A DNA stretch of 64,000 nucleotides. It comes from an uncultured Opitutia bacterium. Lineage in GTDB: Bacteria; Verrucomicrobiota; Verrucomicrobiia; Opitutales; UBA953. The translations under genes and the position numbers were made by a program. The stretch lies in assembly GCA_903855995.1 (NCBI GenBank), contig CAIOAN010000003.1, forward strand, positions 118,161 through 182,160. Reading direction: 5' to 3'. The notes under the pieces are model-generated. The model was given only the letters and a program-made list of their open reading frames with translations, was not told where the DNA came from and did no database searches. Each line of letters starts with the position of its first letter. The stretch's first letter is position 1. Positions 25,794 to 35,918 of this stretch are shown here, one piece after another.

Positions 25794-28700
25794 ATATCTC
25801 GGAGTTCTTCATTCGTCGCCCGGTGGCGACCACACTGCTGACGATTGCCATCGCGCTCTCCGGACTGGCTGCTTTCCGGATCCTGCCCGTCTCGCCGCTT
25901 CCGCAGGTCGACTACCCGACGATTTCCGTCTCCGCCGCCATGCCTGGGGCAAGCCCGGAAACCATGGCCGCCACGGTGGCGACACCCTTGGAGCGCGCCT
26001 TGGGCCGCATCGCCGGTGTGACCGAAATCACCTCGTCCAGCACGCGCGGTAATACCTCGATTGTCCTCCAGTTCGACCTCTCCCGGGATATCAACGGTGC
26101 CGCCCGCGAGGTGCAGTCCGCGATCAGTGCCGCCCGTAACATGCTGCCGACGGCGCTGACGAATAATCCTTCATACCGTAAGCTCAATCCGGCTGATTCG
26201 CCGATCATGCTGATCGCGATAACGTCGGATACCTTCACACGGCCGCAGATTTATGATGTGGCGACAACGCTGCTCGCGCAAAAAATTGCGCAGATCGAGG
26301 GCGTGGGCGACGTCTCGGTTGGCGGCGGGGCCTTGCCGGCGGTCCGCGTGAACGTGAATCCTGCGCAGCTCGGTTCCTACGGTGTCTCGCTGGAGGAGGT
26401 CCGTAAGACCATCGCCACCACCAACGTTAATTCTCCCAAGGGTTTCGTGGAGTCGGCGGGCAACCGCTGGCAGGTGATTGCGAACGATCAAGCGCTGCGG
26501 GCACAGGATTACCTGCCCTTGGTCATCAGTTACCGCGGGGGCATCCCCGTGATGATCTCCGATGTCGCCACGGTCACGGACTCGGTCGAAGACGTACGCA
26601 ACGCGGGCATCATGAATGGCAAGCCCGCCATCATCATCGTCGTCACCCGCCAGCCCGGGGCGAACATCATCGAGACCGTTGACCGCATCAAGGCTCAGAT
26701 CCCCGCCCTGCAGGCGCAGATGCCAGAGGGGATGGTCATGGCTTCGGCCATCGACCGCTCGGTGACCATCCGCAGTTCGCTGCACGAGGTCGAGCGATCG
26801 CTAATCCTTTCCGTCGTCCTCGTCACGTTGGTCGTCTTTCTATTCCTTCGCGACATCCGGGTGACTCTCATTCCAGCGGTCGTGGTCCCGGTCTCGATCC
26901 TGGGAACGTTCAGCATCATGGCGCTGGCCGGATTCTCGGTGAACAACCTCACGCTGATGGCGCTGACGGTCGCAACGGGTTTCGTCGTCGATGATGCCAT
27001 CGTGGTGTTGGAGAATATCTCGCGGCACATGGAAGCCGGCATGCCCAGGCGGGAGGCTGCGTTGCAGGGCGCCAAGGAGGTGGGGTTCACTGTCATCTCC
27101 ATCAGTATCTCGCTCGTCGCGGTCTTCATCCCCATCCTGCTCATGGGCGGGCTCGTCGGGCGTTTGTTCCGCGAGTTCGCGATCACGCTCTCCGTCGCCA
27201 TCGCCGTTTCGCTGGTCATTTCGCTGAGCACGACCCCGATGATGTGTTCGCGCCTGCTGCGCAAGCAGGTCGCGGACCTCAAGCCGAGCATCGTCGATCG
27301 CTTCTTCGGCTGGCTGCTCTCCGGGTATCGCCGCACGTTGCGCTGGGTGCTCGACCATAGTTTCGTCATGCTGCTGGCCTTGGCGGCAACCGTGGCCCTC
27401 AATGTGGTCCTTTACACGACGATCCCCAAGGGATTCTTCCCGCAGCAGGACACGGGGTTTCTGATGGGCAACATTGATGCCGACCAGAGCATCTCCTTCC
27501 GGCAGATGGAGGACAAGATGGTCCGCATGGCCGAGATCGTGCAGGCGGATCCCGCGGTGGCGGCGATCAGCGCCGCGATTGGTGGCGGCCGCGGCGGCCC
27601 CATCAACTCGGCACGCCTCTATGTTCTGTTAAAGCCGCTCTCGGAGCGCAGTGACTCCGCTGACCAGATCATCGCCCGGCTGCGGATCAAGACCTCTCGG
27701 GTGCCCGGCGCCCGCATGGTGCTCCAGTCCGCCCAGGATATCCGCATTGGTGGTCGTTCCAGCGCGGCGACCTACCAGTACACCGTCCAGTCGGATGACC
27801 TGGCTTTGCTCAATCTCTGGGTGCCCAAGATTCAGGCGGCGCTATCCACTTTGCCGGAGATCACGGACGTGAACACCGACTCGCAGAATCGCGGGCTGCA
27901 GACTTTTGTCACTTACGATCGCGACAAGATGGCCGCCCTTGACGTCACGGTTGATGTCGCCAATCACACTTTATATGATGCGTTCGGTCAGGAGTCCGTT
28001 TCGATTCTTTTCAAATCCCTGAACCAATATCGGGTGATCATGGAGGTGAACACCGAGCGCACCTTCAGCCCGGAATCGCTCCGGGATATCTTTGTCGTCA
28101 CGACGGCAGGTAAGCGCGTGCCTTTGGCCACCTTCGCGCGGTATGAGCCGGCCAACGCACCACTGAGCGTCAACCACCAGTCGCAGTTCGTCGCCAATAC
28201 GATCTCCTTCAACCTTAGCCCGGGTTATATGTTGAATGACGCCGACGGGGCGATTCGCCTGGCGTTGCGCGAGATAGGCGTGCCGACCGCGGTGCAGGGC
28301 GGCTTCCAAGGAACAGCGAAGATGTTCCAGGAGTCACTGAACAATCAGCCTTATCTGATCCTCGGGGCCATTCTCGCGATGTACGTCATCCTGGGTATCC
28401 TGTATGAGAGCTACATCCATCCGATCACGATTCTCTCCACGCTCCCTTCCGCTGGCATCGGCGCGCTGATCGCCCTGATGGTCATGGGCATGGAGTTCAG
28501 CATCATCGCCCTGATCGGCGTGCTCCTGCTCATCGGAATTGTGAAGAAGAACGCCATCATGATGATCGACTTCGCCATCGACGCCGAGCGCACCCGCGGC
28601 GTGCCGGCCGCCCAGGCCATCTACGAGGCCTGCCTGCTGCGTTTCCGTCCTATCATGATGACGACCCTCGCGGCGCTCTTCGGGGCGCTGCCCCTGGCCA

Positions 28701-28891
28701 TCGGTTTCGGAGAGGGTTCGGAATTACGCCGCCCGCTGGGCATCGCGATTGTGGGCGGCCTGCTGGTCAGTCAGGCGCTCACGCTTTACACCACGCCCGT
28801 GGTCTACCTCTATTTCGACCGCCTCCGTGCCTGGACGCACCGCCGCCGGGCTGCGTCCATGGCTGCGTCATTGCCAACCCCCGCCCCGTGA
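25790..28891 (+). CDS. RND multidrug pump subunit 2, MdtC/MuxC-like
   Basis: A 1033-residue inner-membrane pump paralogous to the preceding one. It starts at GTG 25790 inside the upstream stop codon. Landmarks are [40 protein letters not shown], the TM4 motif [16 protein letters not shown] and the second-half [16 protein letters not shown]. Two successive, clearly different pump genes are the signature of the MdtBC/MuxBC group, where both subunits are needed. Its TGA again overlaps a GTG in the next gene, so all pump genes look translationally coupled. Confidence 0.95.
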   Translation: MNISEFFIRRPVATTLLTIAIALSGLAAFRILPVSPLPQVDYPTISVSAAMPGASPETMAATVATPLERALGRIAGVTEITSSSTRGNTSIVLQFDLSRDINGAAREVQSAISAARNMLPTALTNNPSYRKLNPADSPIMLIAITSDTFTRPQIYDVATTLLAQKIAQIEGVGDVSVGGGALPAVRVNVNPAQLGSYGVSLEEVRKTIATTNVNSPKGFVESAGNRWQVIANDQALRAQDYLPLVISYRGGIPVMISDVATVTDSVEDVRNAGIMNGKPAIIIVVTRQPGANIIETVDRIKAQIPALQAQMPEGMVMASAIDRSVTIRSSLHEVERSLILSVVLVTLVVFLFLRDIRVTLIPAVVVPVSILGTFSIMALAGFSVNNLTLMALTVATGFVVDDAIVVLENISRHMEAGMPRREAALQGAKEVGFTVISISISLVAVFIPILLMGGLVGRLFREFAITLSVAIAVSLVISLSTTPMMCSRLLRKQVADLKPSIVDRFFGWLLSGYRRTLRWVLDHSFVMLLALAATVALNVVLYTTIPKGFFPQQDTGFLMGNIDADQSISFRQMEDKMVRMAEIVQADPAVAAISAAIGGGRGGPINSARLYVLLKPLSERSDSADQIIARLRIKTSRVPGARMVLQSAQDIRIGGRSSAATYQYTVQSDDLALLNLWVPKIQAALSTLPEITDVNTDSQNRGLQTFVTYDRDKMAALDVTVDVANHTLYDAFGQESVSILFKSLNQYRVIMEVNTERTFSPESLRDIFVVTTAGKRVPLATFARYEPANAPLSVNHQSQFVANTISFNLSPGYMLNDADGAIRLALREIGVPTAVQGGFQGTAKMFQESLNNQPYLILGAILAMYVILGILYESYIHPITILSTLPSAGIGALIALMVMGMEFSIIALIGVLLLIGIVKKNAIMMIDFAIDAERTRGVPAAQAIYEACLLRFRPIMMTTLAALFGALPLAIGFGEGSELRRPLGIAIVGGLLVSQALTLYTTPVVYLYFDRLRAWTHRRRAASMAASLPTPAP

Positions 28892-30339
28892 ACTTGTCTC
28901 TCTCTGCCGCCATGAAACCCCTTTCCGCCGCCACCTCTCCCCGCCTCTTGGGCGCTGCGATGCTGCTGGGTCTTTCCGCCTGTGCCGTCGGCCCCGATTA
29001 TGTCCGCCCAGAGATTCCTGTGTCGGCGGCGTTTCGTGAATTGACCGGTCCTTATAAAGGTTCGCCTTCCTTGGGGGCCAACTGGTGGTCGATCTTTAAG
29101 GACGCCGAACTCGACGCGCTGGAGGCCGACGCATTGAAGGCCAACCTGGATCTGCGCGCGGCCTTTGCCCGCGTGGGGCAGGCCCGCTCCCTGAGTGATA
29201 TCGCCAACTCGGGATTCTGGCCGGCCTTGAGCGCCAATCCTTCGCTCACCCGCGATCGCACTTCCGATACGGCTGGCGCAGCCAGTCGGACGCAGACTTC
29301 CTATGCCGTGCCACTCGAGTTAAGCTACGAGCTTGATGTCTGGGGCCGGGTCCGCCGCCTGAGCGAATCGGCGGATGAGGCCACGAAATTCTCCGCCAGC
29401 GAGTTCGCGGTGGTATTGCAGTCTGTCGAGGCGAACGTCGCCCTGAACTATTTCAACCTGCGCGGACTTGATACGCAGGCGGCGATGCTCACGAAGAGCC
29501 TGGAGCTTTATAAACATCAGGTCGAACTGGTTGGCAAGCAGGTCAAGGCGGGCCTCATTCCGATGACGGATCTATTGCAGGCCATGACGCAGGTCGAGGC
29601 GACCTCGGGTCAGTTGAGCGAAGTCCAGCGCCAGCGCATCAATGTCGAGCATGCTTTGGCGGTGCTGACGGGCAGGGCGCCCTCTGAGCTCGCCGTCCCG
29701 GCCAAGCCCCTGACCACGGTCGTGCCCGTCGTGCCTGCTGGCTTGCCCGCAGAACTTCTCGGTCGTCGTCCGGATGTCGCCGCCGCCGAACATCAGCTCA
29801 TCGCCGCCAATGCCGATATCGGTCAGGCCAAGGCCAATTACTATCCTCGGCTGACGCTCACGGGCTCGGCCGGCTTTTCGACCATCGATGCCTCCAAGGT
29901 CGTGAGTTGGGAGAGTCGAGTTTGGTCGCTGGGGCCGAGTCTGAATCTCCCTCTCTTTCAGGGGGGGAAGCTCGATGCGTCACTCGAAGGGGCGAAGCAG
30001 CGCTATGCGGAGACGCTGGCTAATTACCGGACCGCGGTGCTCAACGCTTTCCGCGAGACGGAGGATGTCTTGAATGACCTTAGCAACCGCGTAGGCGCGG
30101 CTGAATCCCAGGCCCGGATGGTGGCCTCGGCCCGGGAGACGGCTCGTCTGGTCGAGATGCAATACCGGAGCGGGCTGACGCCTTATTACCAACTCATGGA
30201 CGCCCAGCGTACGCTGCTGGCGAGCGAACTGGCGGCGGCGCAGATCCAGAATCTGCGGCTCAATTCGACGGTGACGCTCGTCAAGGCCATCGGCGGCGGT
30301 TGGAATCCGGACGAGGCGCCCCAATTGGCCGGGAAGTGA
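28888..30339 (+). CDS. Outer-membrane efflux lipoprotein, NodT/OprM family
   Basis: A 483-residue outer-membrane channel of the RND operon. A lipobox (LGLSAC) lies in the signal peptide, followed by the family hallmark AVGPDYVRPEIPV. Two long helical repeats follow, with the motif SLARV-type RVGQARSLSDIANSGFWP and GRRPDVAAAEHQLIAANADIGQAKANYYPRLTL. The GTG at 28888 overlaps the upstream stop, but the ATG at 28912 (MKPLSAATSPRLLG) gives a more usual lipoprotein signal; both are plausible. It is the last gene of the operon and is followed within 10 bp by a convergent small gene. Confidence 0.93.
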   Translation: MNLSLSAAMKPLSAATSPRLLGAAMLLGLSACAVGPDYVRPEIPVSAAFRELTGPYKGSPSLGANWWSIFKDAELDALEADALKANLDLRAAFARVGQARSLSDIANSGFWPALSANPSLTRDRTSDTAGAASRTQTSYAVPLELSYELDVWGRVRRLSESADEATKFSASEFAVVLQSVEANVALNYFNLRGLDTQAAMLTKSLELYKHQVELVGKQVKAGLIPMTDLLQAMTQVEATSGQLSEVQRQRINVEHALAVLTGRAPSELAVPAKPLTTVVPVVPAGLPAELLGRRPDVAAAEHQLIAANADIGQAKANYYPRLTLTGSAGFSTIDASKVVSWESRVWSLGPSLNLPLFQGGKLDASLEGAKQRYAETLANYRTAVLNAFRETEDVLNDLSNRVGAAESQARMVASARETARLVEMQYRSGLTPYYQLMDAQRTLLASELAAAQIQNLRLNSTVTLVKAIGGGWNPDEAPQLAGK

Positions 30340-30348
30340 CGCCGGCGC

Positions 30349-30720
30349 TCAGACGATCTTACAGCGAATCCAGATGTCTTCGTGGTGCTGGTAGACCGCG
30401 CAGAGACGGTGATAGCCGTCGGCGATGATGACCTTGCCGTGCTGAGGACTGCGCACGAGCAGCAGGGGCGAAAGGTGGACGCCGTTGCGGATTTTCTTTT
30501 GGTCCTTCTTGACGTGTGAATTACTGATCCCCAGCAGCGAAAGCTGGGAGGCGCGGAAGATGTCCTTGGCCTTGAATTCAGTGATCTTGGCGGCGCGTAG
30601 TTTCGTGATTAGGGCGGCGGCGTCTTTTTCGGGGAATAGCAGGGTGAGGTAAGAGCGTGCGGCCGGATAGTTTTTCTCCTCGGGCGAAGGCAGCCAGGCG
30701 ATTTCTTTTTCTTTGGACAT
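30349..30720 (-). CDS. Small ParB/sulfiredoxin-fold-like protein
   Basis: A 123-residue cytoplasmic protein. The C-terminal half has SPLLLVRSPQHGKVIIADGYHRLCAVYQHHEDIWIRCKIV, which resembles the ParB N-terminal-domain motif (substrate phrase ADGYHRLCA, comparable to DGNHRL in ParB-like nucleases). The N-terminal half is helical. ParB-like folds of this size occur in small NTP-binding or uncharacterised proteins; without a helix-turn-helix it is not a partition protein. It converges with the RND operon and shares the - strand with the next gene, 4 bp away. Function is unknown. Confidence 0.65.
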   Translation of the reverse strand: MSKEKEIAWLPSPEEKNYPAARSYLTLLFPEKDAAALITKLRAAKITEFKAKDIFRASQLSLLGISNSHVKKDQKKIRNGVHLSPLLLVRSPQHGKVIIADGYHRLCAVYQHHEDIWIRCKIV

Positions 30721-30724
30721 AAGT

Positions 30725-31681
30725 TTATTTCTTGAGGTGCTTTTCTAGCTTCTTCTCCGAGGGTACGCCTGGTTCGCCGGCGCCACGTTCTTCGCCGTCG
30801 ACGAAGCGGGCGAGCGTGATCGTCGACTCCGTCGAGTTGCGGGCGCCGAGCTCGGCTTTGGCGCGAGCCTGACTTTCGGGGCTGAAGGTTCCCTTGGCGA
30901 GCACTACGACGATGTCGGCCCCCTTGGGGTTCTGGAAAGCGATCACGATCACATGGCTGGCACCCATTTTGATCAGTTGGGGGAACAGGGCGCTGATTTG
31001 CTTGGCCTTGGGCGGCGCTGCGCCCGTGCCGGGCGCCTGGCCTTCTTCGGTGAAAGCTTCCAGCAGAGCCTCATTGTAAGACTCGTTGGCATCCTTGCGC
31101 TTAAGGGCCACGATATCGATGGCGCAGTCGTTGTCCTTCGCCAGCTGATTTGCCATCTGGGCGATGCGGGCGATGGGTAGGGGCGGCAGCGTCGAGGTCA
31201 GGGGTACTTCCGCGGTATCCTTGAAGGCCAGCATGTCGAAAGAGCCTTCGGGGCCGCGGCGTCCGAGGCCGGCGGCTTCGAGTCTGCCGAGCATCGCGGG
31301 GGTGAAATTCCCGATGGCGGTCAGCCGGACGAAATCGGTCTCACCTCCGTTGTCGTGGTAAAGCGCGATCACGTGGCTGGCCCCGGCGCCTTTGATTTCA
31401 TTGAGGCGTGCGATGGATTTTTCCGCCGAGGGCGGAATCTTGTTCGGGAATTTCGCGGCCTCATCGCGGAAGAAGCCTTGGAAATATTGGGTGAGAATTT
31501 TCTGGGCCGTCGGGCTGCCGATGGGGATGAGTCCGATGCAGGAGCCGCCGTCGAGGATCTCGTCCGAAGCTTTGGCCGACTCGGTGATGCCGTCGAGCAG
31601 GCCTGATTGGACGAGCGGCGAGGGCGGGTTGGCTGCCGCGGCCAGGGAGCCGGCTACCCACAGGAGCGAAAGAAGGCGCAT
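30725..31681 (-). CDS. Secreted protein with internal duplication, function unknown
   Basis: A 318-residue exported protein. The ATG at 31681 begins the signal peptide LLSLLWVAGSLAAAANPP; the frame is open upstream to 31762. The sequence contains two similar halves: GASHVIALYHDNGGETDFVRLTAIGNFTP and GASHVIVIAFQNPKGADIVVVLAKGTFSP share position and pattern and are probably an ancient duplication. No catalytic motif is visible and I do not recognise a family. It is divergent from the PL6 gene across 123 bp and shares a 4-bp spacing with the ParB-like gene. Confidence 0.7.
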   Translation of the reverse strand: MRLLSLLWVAGSLAAAANPPSPLVQSGLLDGITESAKASDEILDGGSCIGLIPIGSPTAQKILTQYFQGFFRDEAAKFPNKIPPSAEKSIARLNEIKGAGASHVIALYHDNGGETDFVRLTAIGNFTPAMLGRLEAAGLGRRGPEGSFDMLAFKDTAEVPLTSTLPPLPIARIAQMANQLAKDNDCAIDIVALKRKDANESYNEALLEAFTEEGQAPGTGAAPPKAKQISALFPQLIKMGASHVIVIAFQNPKGADIVVVLAKGTFSPESQARAKAELGARNSTESTITLARFVDGEERGAGEPGVPSEKKLEKHLKK

Positions 31682-31710
31682 GACAGAAGAGGTTAAGCGA
31701 CGTGTCTTAT

Positions 31711-31730
31711 ATTTCCACATATTTCCACAG
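31711..31730. promoter_or_regulatory. Direct repeat in the divergent gap before the PL6 gene
   Basis: ATTTCCACAT and ATTTCCACAG occur in tandem, exactly ten bases apart (one helical turn), between the divergent genes at 31681 and 31805. The arrangement suits a dimeric activator or repressor that could control both genes. Confidence 0.3.
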
Positions 31731-31804
31731 ATTGAAGGGGGCGTGAGGTGGGGAATTATCATCGAAAGGTTGCGACTTCTTCAAGTTGCAGGTGTTTTAA
31801 CCAG

Positions 31805-33358
31805 ATGGAGTCCGCCGCCCCCTTTTTCTCTGCCAGCCGCTGGGTGCGCTGGTCGCGGGTGATGTTTCTTTTGGTGTCCGTACTCAGCGTGCCGATGCTT
31901 GTGGCACGGGAAGTGGCGGTCAAGAATGTCGCGGAACTGAAGGCCGCCGTCGCGGCGGCGGCCAGCGGTGACGTCATCCGGCTCGCCTCGGGGCAGTACG
32001 ATAACGTTTCGCTCAAGGTCGCGCACAATGGGACCGAAGGCCGGCCAATCGTCATCATGGCCGCCAAGGCCGGCGAGGCGATCCTCGGGGGCTCCTCGGA
32101 GATCGACATCAGCGGCGCACATGTGGTCATCGACGGCTTGTATCTGCTCAACGGGGCGTTGGCCGGCGGCGGTGCCGAGCGCTCCGTGATCACCTTCAAC
32201 TCTCATCACGGCGTCGTCCGCAACACGGCGATCGTCGATTATAACCCACCGGCGTTCAATACCTCCTACTACTGGGTCTTCTTCAACGGGAATAACAACC
32301 AGCTCGATCACTGTTATTTCAAGGGGAAGAACAACCTCGAGCCCCTGATTGGCAACGGACTGGAAGGGGCGCACCACAACTCCGTCGTCGGGTGTTATTT
32401 TAAGAATATCCCCTTCGACGTCGGGAACGGCCGGGAAGATATCCGCGTCTGGGGTTCGGGTAAGTTCGACGAGAAGACCGCCGACGGCGCCTATTTCACC
32501 ATCCAGGGTAATCTTTTCGATCATGCGGACGGCGAAGGCACCGAGATCATCTCGCTCAAATCCAATTTCAACCAAGTCTTGAATAATACCGTCCGCGCCA
32601 CCCGGGGTGGAATCAATATCCGCCGCGGCGCCAATAACACCGTGAAAGGTAACATCGTCTTGGGTGAGGGCGTCGCCGGCGCGCACGGGCTGCGGATGTC
32701 CGGTTCCAATCATGTGGTTCAAGGTAATTATGTTTCCGGTTGTGATTACGGCATTCGGGTTTCCGCCGGCGAGTTCACCGGGTATGCTTTGACGCCCAGC
32801 TATGCGCCGCACGAGAAGAACAATGCCAAGAGCGCGAAGAACGCCCTCGGCATTGTGACGGCCTACCCGCAGTCGAAGAAGCTCACGCTCGCCAATAATG
32901 TCATTGTCGGCTGCGACGGGGTTGATCTCGAGCTCGGGTCTGATTATAAGAAGCACTGGCCAGAGGAGCAGATGGTCCTGTTGCCCTCGGATTGCGACAT
33001 CACGGGAAATCGTTTCATCAAGCTCAAGGGGGGGCTTTCGATTGAAGTGACCGCGCCCGAGGCGCAGTTCGCGTCCCTCGCGGCTAAGTCATTGGCGAAT
33101 CGTTTTCGGAGCAATGTCGTTTACGGCGGCAAGATCAAGGGCTCAGGCGCCGAGGCTGGCTGCAAGCTCGAGGGCCTGCCTTCCGGCTGGACCGAGAAGC
33201 GTGAGATGGGCGATTTCAAACCGCTCAAGCCGGAGGACGTCGGTCCCCCTTGGGTGATTGCTTTGCGGGCGGCGGGCAATTTCGAGGTCGAAGACGATAT
33301 GTCGTGCAGCCGTGATCCGGCGGCGGCGAAGACCAAGAAGAAAAAGAAGGTCAAGTGA
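31805..33358 (+). CDS. Polysaccharide lyase family 6 (chondroitinase-B / alginate lyase-like)
   Basis: A 517-residue exported right-handed beta-helix enzyme. After the signal region comes the PL6 start VKNVAELKAAVAAAASGDVIRLASGQY. The helix coils repeat as in GLYLLNGALAGGG and TEIISLKSNFNQVLNNTVRATRGGINIRRGANN. The latter matches the family catalytic signature: the Lys of SLKS and the Arg of IRRG correspond to the catalytic Lys and Arg of chondroitinase B. PL6 enzymes cleave uronic-acid polysaccharides such as alginate or dermatan sulfate by beta-elimination. I chose ATG 31805, although 31862 (MFLLVSVLSVPML) would give a shorter signal. The gene ends 27 bp before a convergent DUF6807 gene. 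A Lys-rich tail closes the protein. Confidence 0.88.
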   Translation: MESAAPFFSASRWVRWSRVMFLLVSVLSVPMLVAREVAVKNVAELKAAVAAAASGDVIRLASGQYDNVSLKVAHNGTEGRPIVIMAAKAGEAILGGSSEIDISGAHVVIDGLYLLNGALAGGGAERSVITFNSHHGVVRNTAIVDYNPPAFNTSYYWVFFNGNNNQLDHCYFKGKNNLEPLIGNGLEGAHHNSVVGCYFKNIPFDVGNGREDIRVWGSGKFDEKTADGAYFTIQGNLFDHADGEGTEIISLKSNFNQVLNNTVRATRGGINIRRGANNTVKGNIVLGEGVAGAHGLRMSGSNHVVQGNYVSGCDYGIRVSAGEFTGYALTPSYAPHEKNNAKSAKNALGIVTAYPQSKKLTLANNVIVGCDGVDLELGSDYKKHWPEEQMVLLPSDCDITGNRFIKLKGGLSIEVTAPEAQFASLAAKSLANRFRSNVVYGGKIKGSGAEAGCKLEGLPSGWTEKREMGDFKPLKPEDVGPPWVIALRAAGNFEVEDDMSCSRDPAAAKTKKKKKVK

Positions 33359-33385
33359 CCGCGCCGGCGCGTGGCCAGGCGGGGC

Positions 33386-34354
33386 TTACTTCTTGGCCGG
33401 TGCCTTCGGCTTGGGTTGCTCGGCGAGCATGACCGTCACGGCCGGCGTCGGGTCTTTCGCGCCACTGAAGTCGTTGTAGGCCTGCTGGAAGAGGGCGGCA
33501 TCACGGACATCGCCTTCAGCGATGATCCACTTGTAGTGGAGCTTGAACGGAGCGTCGGGTGTGGCTGCGCCCTTGGGGAAGGCGCCGAAGCGGCCGTAGT
33601 CACGATAGGCTGAGAAGGCCGTGTCCTTCGGATTCGAAGGATGGTTAAGCAGGAGCGCCGTGAAGGTCTTGCCTTCGACCGTGAAGACTTCGGCCACCCA
33701 GGTCAGGTCTTTCACCTTATGGATGAGCACATCCTTGCCGGGATAGATGTAGGTCGTCTTCGAGCCATCGATTTTCTCGGACGGACGGAACTGCGCGCCG
33801 GCGTGTTCGGGGTCGCCATCGATCTTGGCTTCGCCGTGATCAGGCTTGAGCGTGCTCGACATCTCGATGCCAAAATAAAACGGAGCGGCGGGATGCGTGA
33901 ACTTGAAGGAGCGCACCTCGGTCAGGATGGGCTTGGCGGTAGCGGATTCGCCCTGCCAGTCGATGGCGGCCGTGAAGCCGTTGGTTTCGTGGGTGATCGC
34001 GGTCACAACTTGGTCTCCACCTTTCATGTGCCAGCGGTCGTAGCTCTTGCCGTCGATGGTGATCTTCATGAATCCGACCATGATGCCGCGGTGGTGGGTG
34101 AATTCGAAGCCCGGTCCCTTGGTCAGGCGCAGGGCGCCGCTGGGATCGAAGACATGAAGGTAAGGCTTATAGGTTTCCAGGCGCTTGGCGGGGGTGCTCA
34201 CGTCGTGCGCAGTCATGAACCGAGCGACCACCTGACCTTCTTGGCTGACATCGACGGTCTCGTTGGGGGTCACCTTGATCTGGGTGTCGGCGGCCAAGAC
34301 GGAAGAGGCTTGGGCGAGCAGCAGGCAAAGCAAGGGGCGGAGGGCGGGGCGCAT
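33386..34354 (-). CDS. Secreted DUF6807 (PmoA-like) protein
   Basis: A 322-residue exported protein. The ATG at 34354 begins the signal peptide (PLLCLLLAQASSVLAAD), and the frame is open upstream through the intergenic region. The body matches the DUF6807 family (formerly PmoA-like): YLHVFDPSGALRLTKGPGFEFTHHRGIMVGFMKI, a TYIYPGKDVLIHK block, VEGKTFTALLLNHPSNP and RFGAFPK. The paired histidines in FTHHRG and the LNHPSNP block are typical of the family. The family is common in Planctomycetes, Verrucomicrobia and Bacteroidota and is often found near sugar-catabolism genes. The biochemical role is unknown. It is divergent from the sulfatase gene. Confidence 0.86.
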   Translation of the reverse strand: MRPALRPLLCLLLAQASSVLAADTQIKVTPNETVDVSQEGQVVARFMTAHDVSTPAKRLETYKPYLHVFDPSGALRLTKGPGFEFTHHRGIMVGFMKITIDGKSYDRWHMKGGDQVVTAITHETNGFTAAIDWQGESATAKPILTEVRSFKFTHPAAPFYFGIEMSSTLKPDHGEAKIDGDPEHAGAQFRPSEKIDGSKTTYIYPGKDVLIHKVKDLTWVAEVFTVEGKTFTALLLNHPSNPKDTAFSAYRDYGRFGAFPKGAATPDAPFKLHYKWIIAEGDVRDAALFQQAYNDFSGAKDPTPAVTVMLAEQPKPKAPAKK

Positions 34355-34500
34355 AGGGGGTCTTTTATGGTGAGCTCGCTGGGGGAGGGAATAGCAGATT
34401 ACGCCTGGCTCTTTAAAACAGGCTTTTTCAATGATTATTGGCTCAATCGAAACTTTATCATTAGGCGGGGTTGGATAAGTTGACCCCACTCCCGCACCCC

Positions 34501-35913
34501 ATGAAGCCCCTTCGTCCCCTGCTCACCCTTTTAGCGTTTCTGGCGATGACGCTGTGCGCCAGCGCGGCCGACCGCCGCCCTAACATCGTGTATATCTTGG
34601 CGGACGATCTCGGCTTCCCGGAACTCAGCTGTAACGGCGCAGATCATTTCAAGACTCCGAATATCGATTCGCTCGCCCAGGGCGGCGTGCGTTTCACGCG
34701 TTTCTTCACTGCTCCGCTCTGCGGACCTTCCCGCTCGCTCATCCTGACCGGCCGCTATGCCTTCCGCACCGGTGCGGTCAGCCAAGACACCTGCCGCAAT
34801 CTCGTGCGCACAGGCGACAAGGCTGAGCAGATGATTCCGACCGTGCTGAAGAAGGCCGGTTACGCCACCGCCCTGATCGGCAAGTGGGGGCAGCTCTCGC
34901 CTTCCGGCAGCCCGGCTGAATGGGGCTTCGAGCACGACTTCCACTTCAAGGCCAGCGGCATCTATTGGAACAGCAAGACCGTCAAGAAGATGAACACCGA
35001 TGGTTCCGTGCGCGGCGACCCCGATACCTATACGAAGGACGGCAAGGTGCTGCCGCTGAACGACGGCGAATACATGCCCGACCTGCTGCATAAAGATGCC
35101 GTCGCCTGGCTCGAGGCTCACAAAGACGGCCCGTTCTTCCTCTATTATTCGATGTCGCACGTGCACGGCGAAATCTTGCCCACGCCGGACAGCGCCCCGT
35201 TGCCGGCCGGCACCAGCGAGGCCGCCCGGCTCGCAGCCCATTATACCGATAATATCAACTATATGGATAAGCTCGTCGGCAAGCTGCTCGCCGAGTTGGA
35301 GCGGATGAAGCTGCGCGAGAATACGCTGATCGTCTTCATGGGCGACAACGGCACCGCGAAAGCCCACGCGCCCGTGGCGACCATCGGCGGGAAGCGAGTC
35401 GAGGGTGAGAAGGGCTCGATGAAAGAAGGCGGCGGCCTCGTGCCGTTCATCGCCAGCTGGCCGGGCGTCACGCCCGCGGGTAAAGTGAACAACAATGTCG
35501 CTGACGCGAGCGACCTGCTGGCGACTTTCGCCGATGTCGCCGGTGCACCGTTGCCCAAGGATCGCCCGCTTGACGGCAAGAGTCTCGTTTCACAGTTCAA
35601 AGGCAGCACGGAATCTCTCCGCAGCTGGGCCTATTGCCAGCTCGGCAATAATTTCTATGTCCGGGAAAACGGTTGGAAGCTCGATCAGGCCGGCGACCTG
35701 TTCGACATGAAGGATGCTCCGTTCAAGGAGGCCTTGGTGCCGGCAGACAGCAAGGATGAGGCCGCCATTGCGGCCCGTAAGCGTCTCGCGGTGGCGCTGG
35801 CTGAACTCAATCCAGGTGGGGGGATCAAAGATCCGGGCGATGGCTCGGGGCGCAGCGCCAATAAGGAAGAAAAGAAGGCCAAGAAGGCCGCCAAAAAGCC
35901 CAAGGGAGAGTGA
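34501..35913 (+). CDS. Secreted sulfatase (arylsulfatase family S1)
   Basis: A 470-residue exported hydrolase that removes sulfate esters. The ATG at 34501 opens a signal peptide (PLLTLLAFLAMTLCASAAD). The formylglycine motif CGPSRSLILTGRY (Cys74) is the catalytic site and requires a maturation enzyme. The metal ligands are NIVYILADDLG (Asp35, Asp36) and the later FMGDNGT. The Lys/His sites are in IGKWGQLSPSGSPAEWGF and YSMSHVHGE. The C-terminus is Lys-rich. It is followed by an SGNH hydrolase with a 4-bp gap to its ATG. With the PL6 lyase nearby it suggests degradation of sulfated uronic-acid polysaccharides; no sulfatase-maturation gene is in the window. Confidence 0.93.
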   Translation: MKPLRPLLTLLAFLAMTLCASAADRRPNIVYILADDLGFPELSCNGADHFKTPNIDSLAQGGVRFTRFFTAPLCGPSRSLILTGRYAFRTGAVSQDTCRNLVRTGDKAEQMIPTVLKKAGYATALIGKWGQLSPSGSPAEWGFEHDFHFKASGIYWNSKTVKKMNTDGSVRGDPDTYTKDGKVLPLNDGEYMPDLLHKDAVAWLEAHKDGPFFLYYSMSHVHGEILPTPDSAPLPAGTSEAARLAAHYTDNINYMDKLVGKLLAELERMKLRENTLIVFMGDNGTAKAHAPVATIGGKRVEGEKGSMKEGGGLVPFIASWPGVTPAGKVNNNVADASDLLATFADVAGAPLPKDRPLDGKSLVSQFKGSTESLRSWAYCQLGNNFYVRENGWKLDQAGDLFDMKDAPFKEALVPADSKDEAAIAARKRLAVALAELNPGGGIKDPGDGSGRSANKEEKKAKKAAKKPKGE

Positions 35914-35918
35914 CCCCC

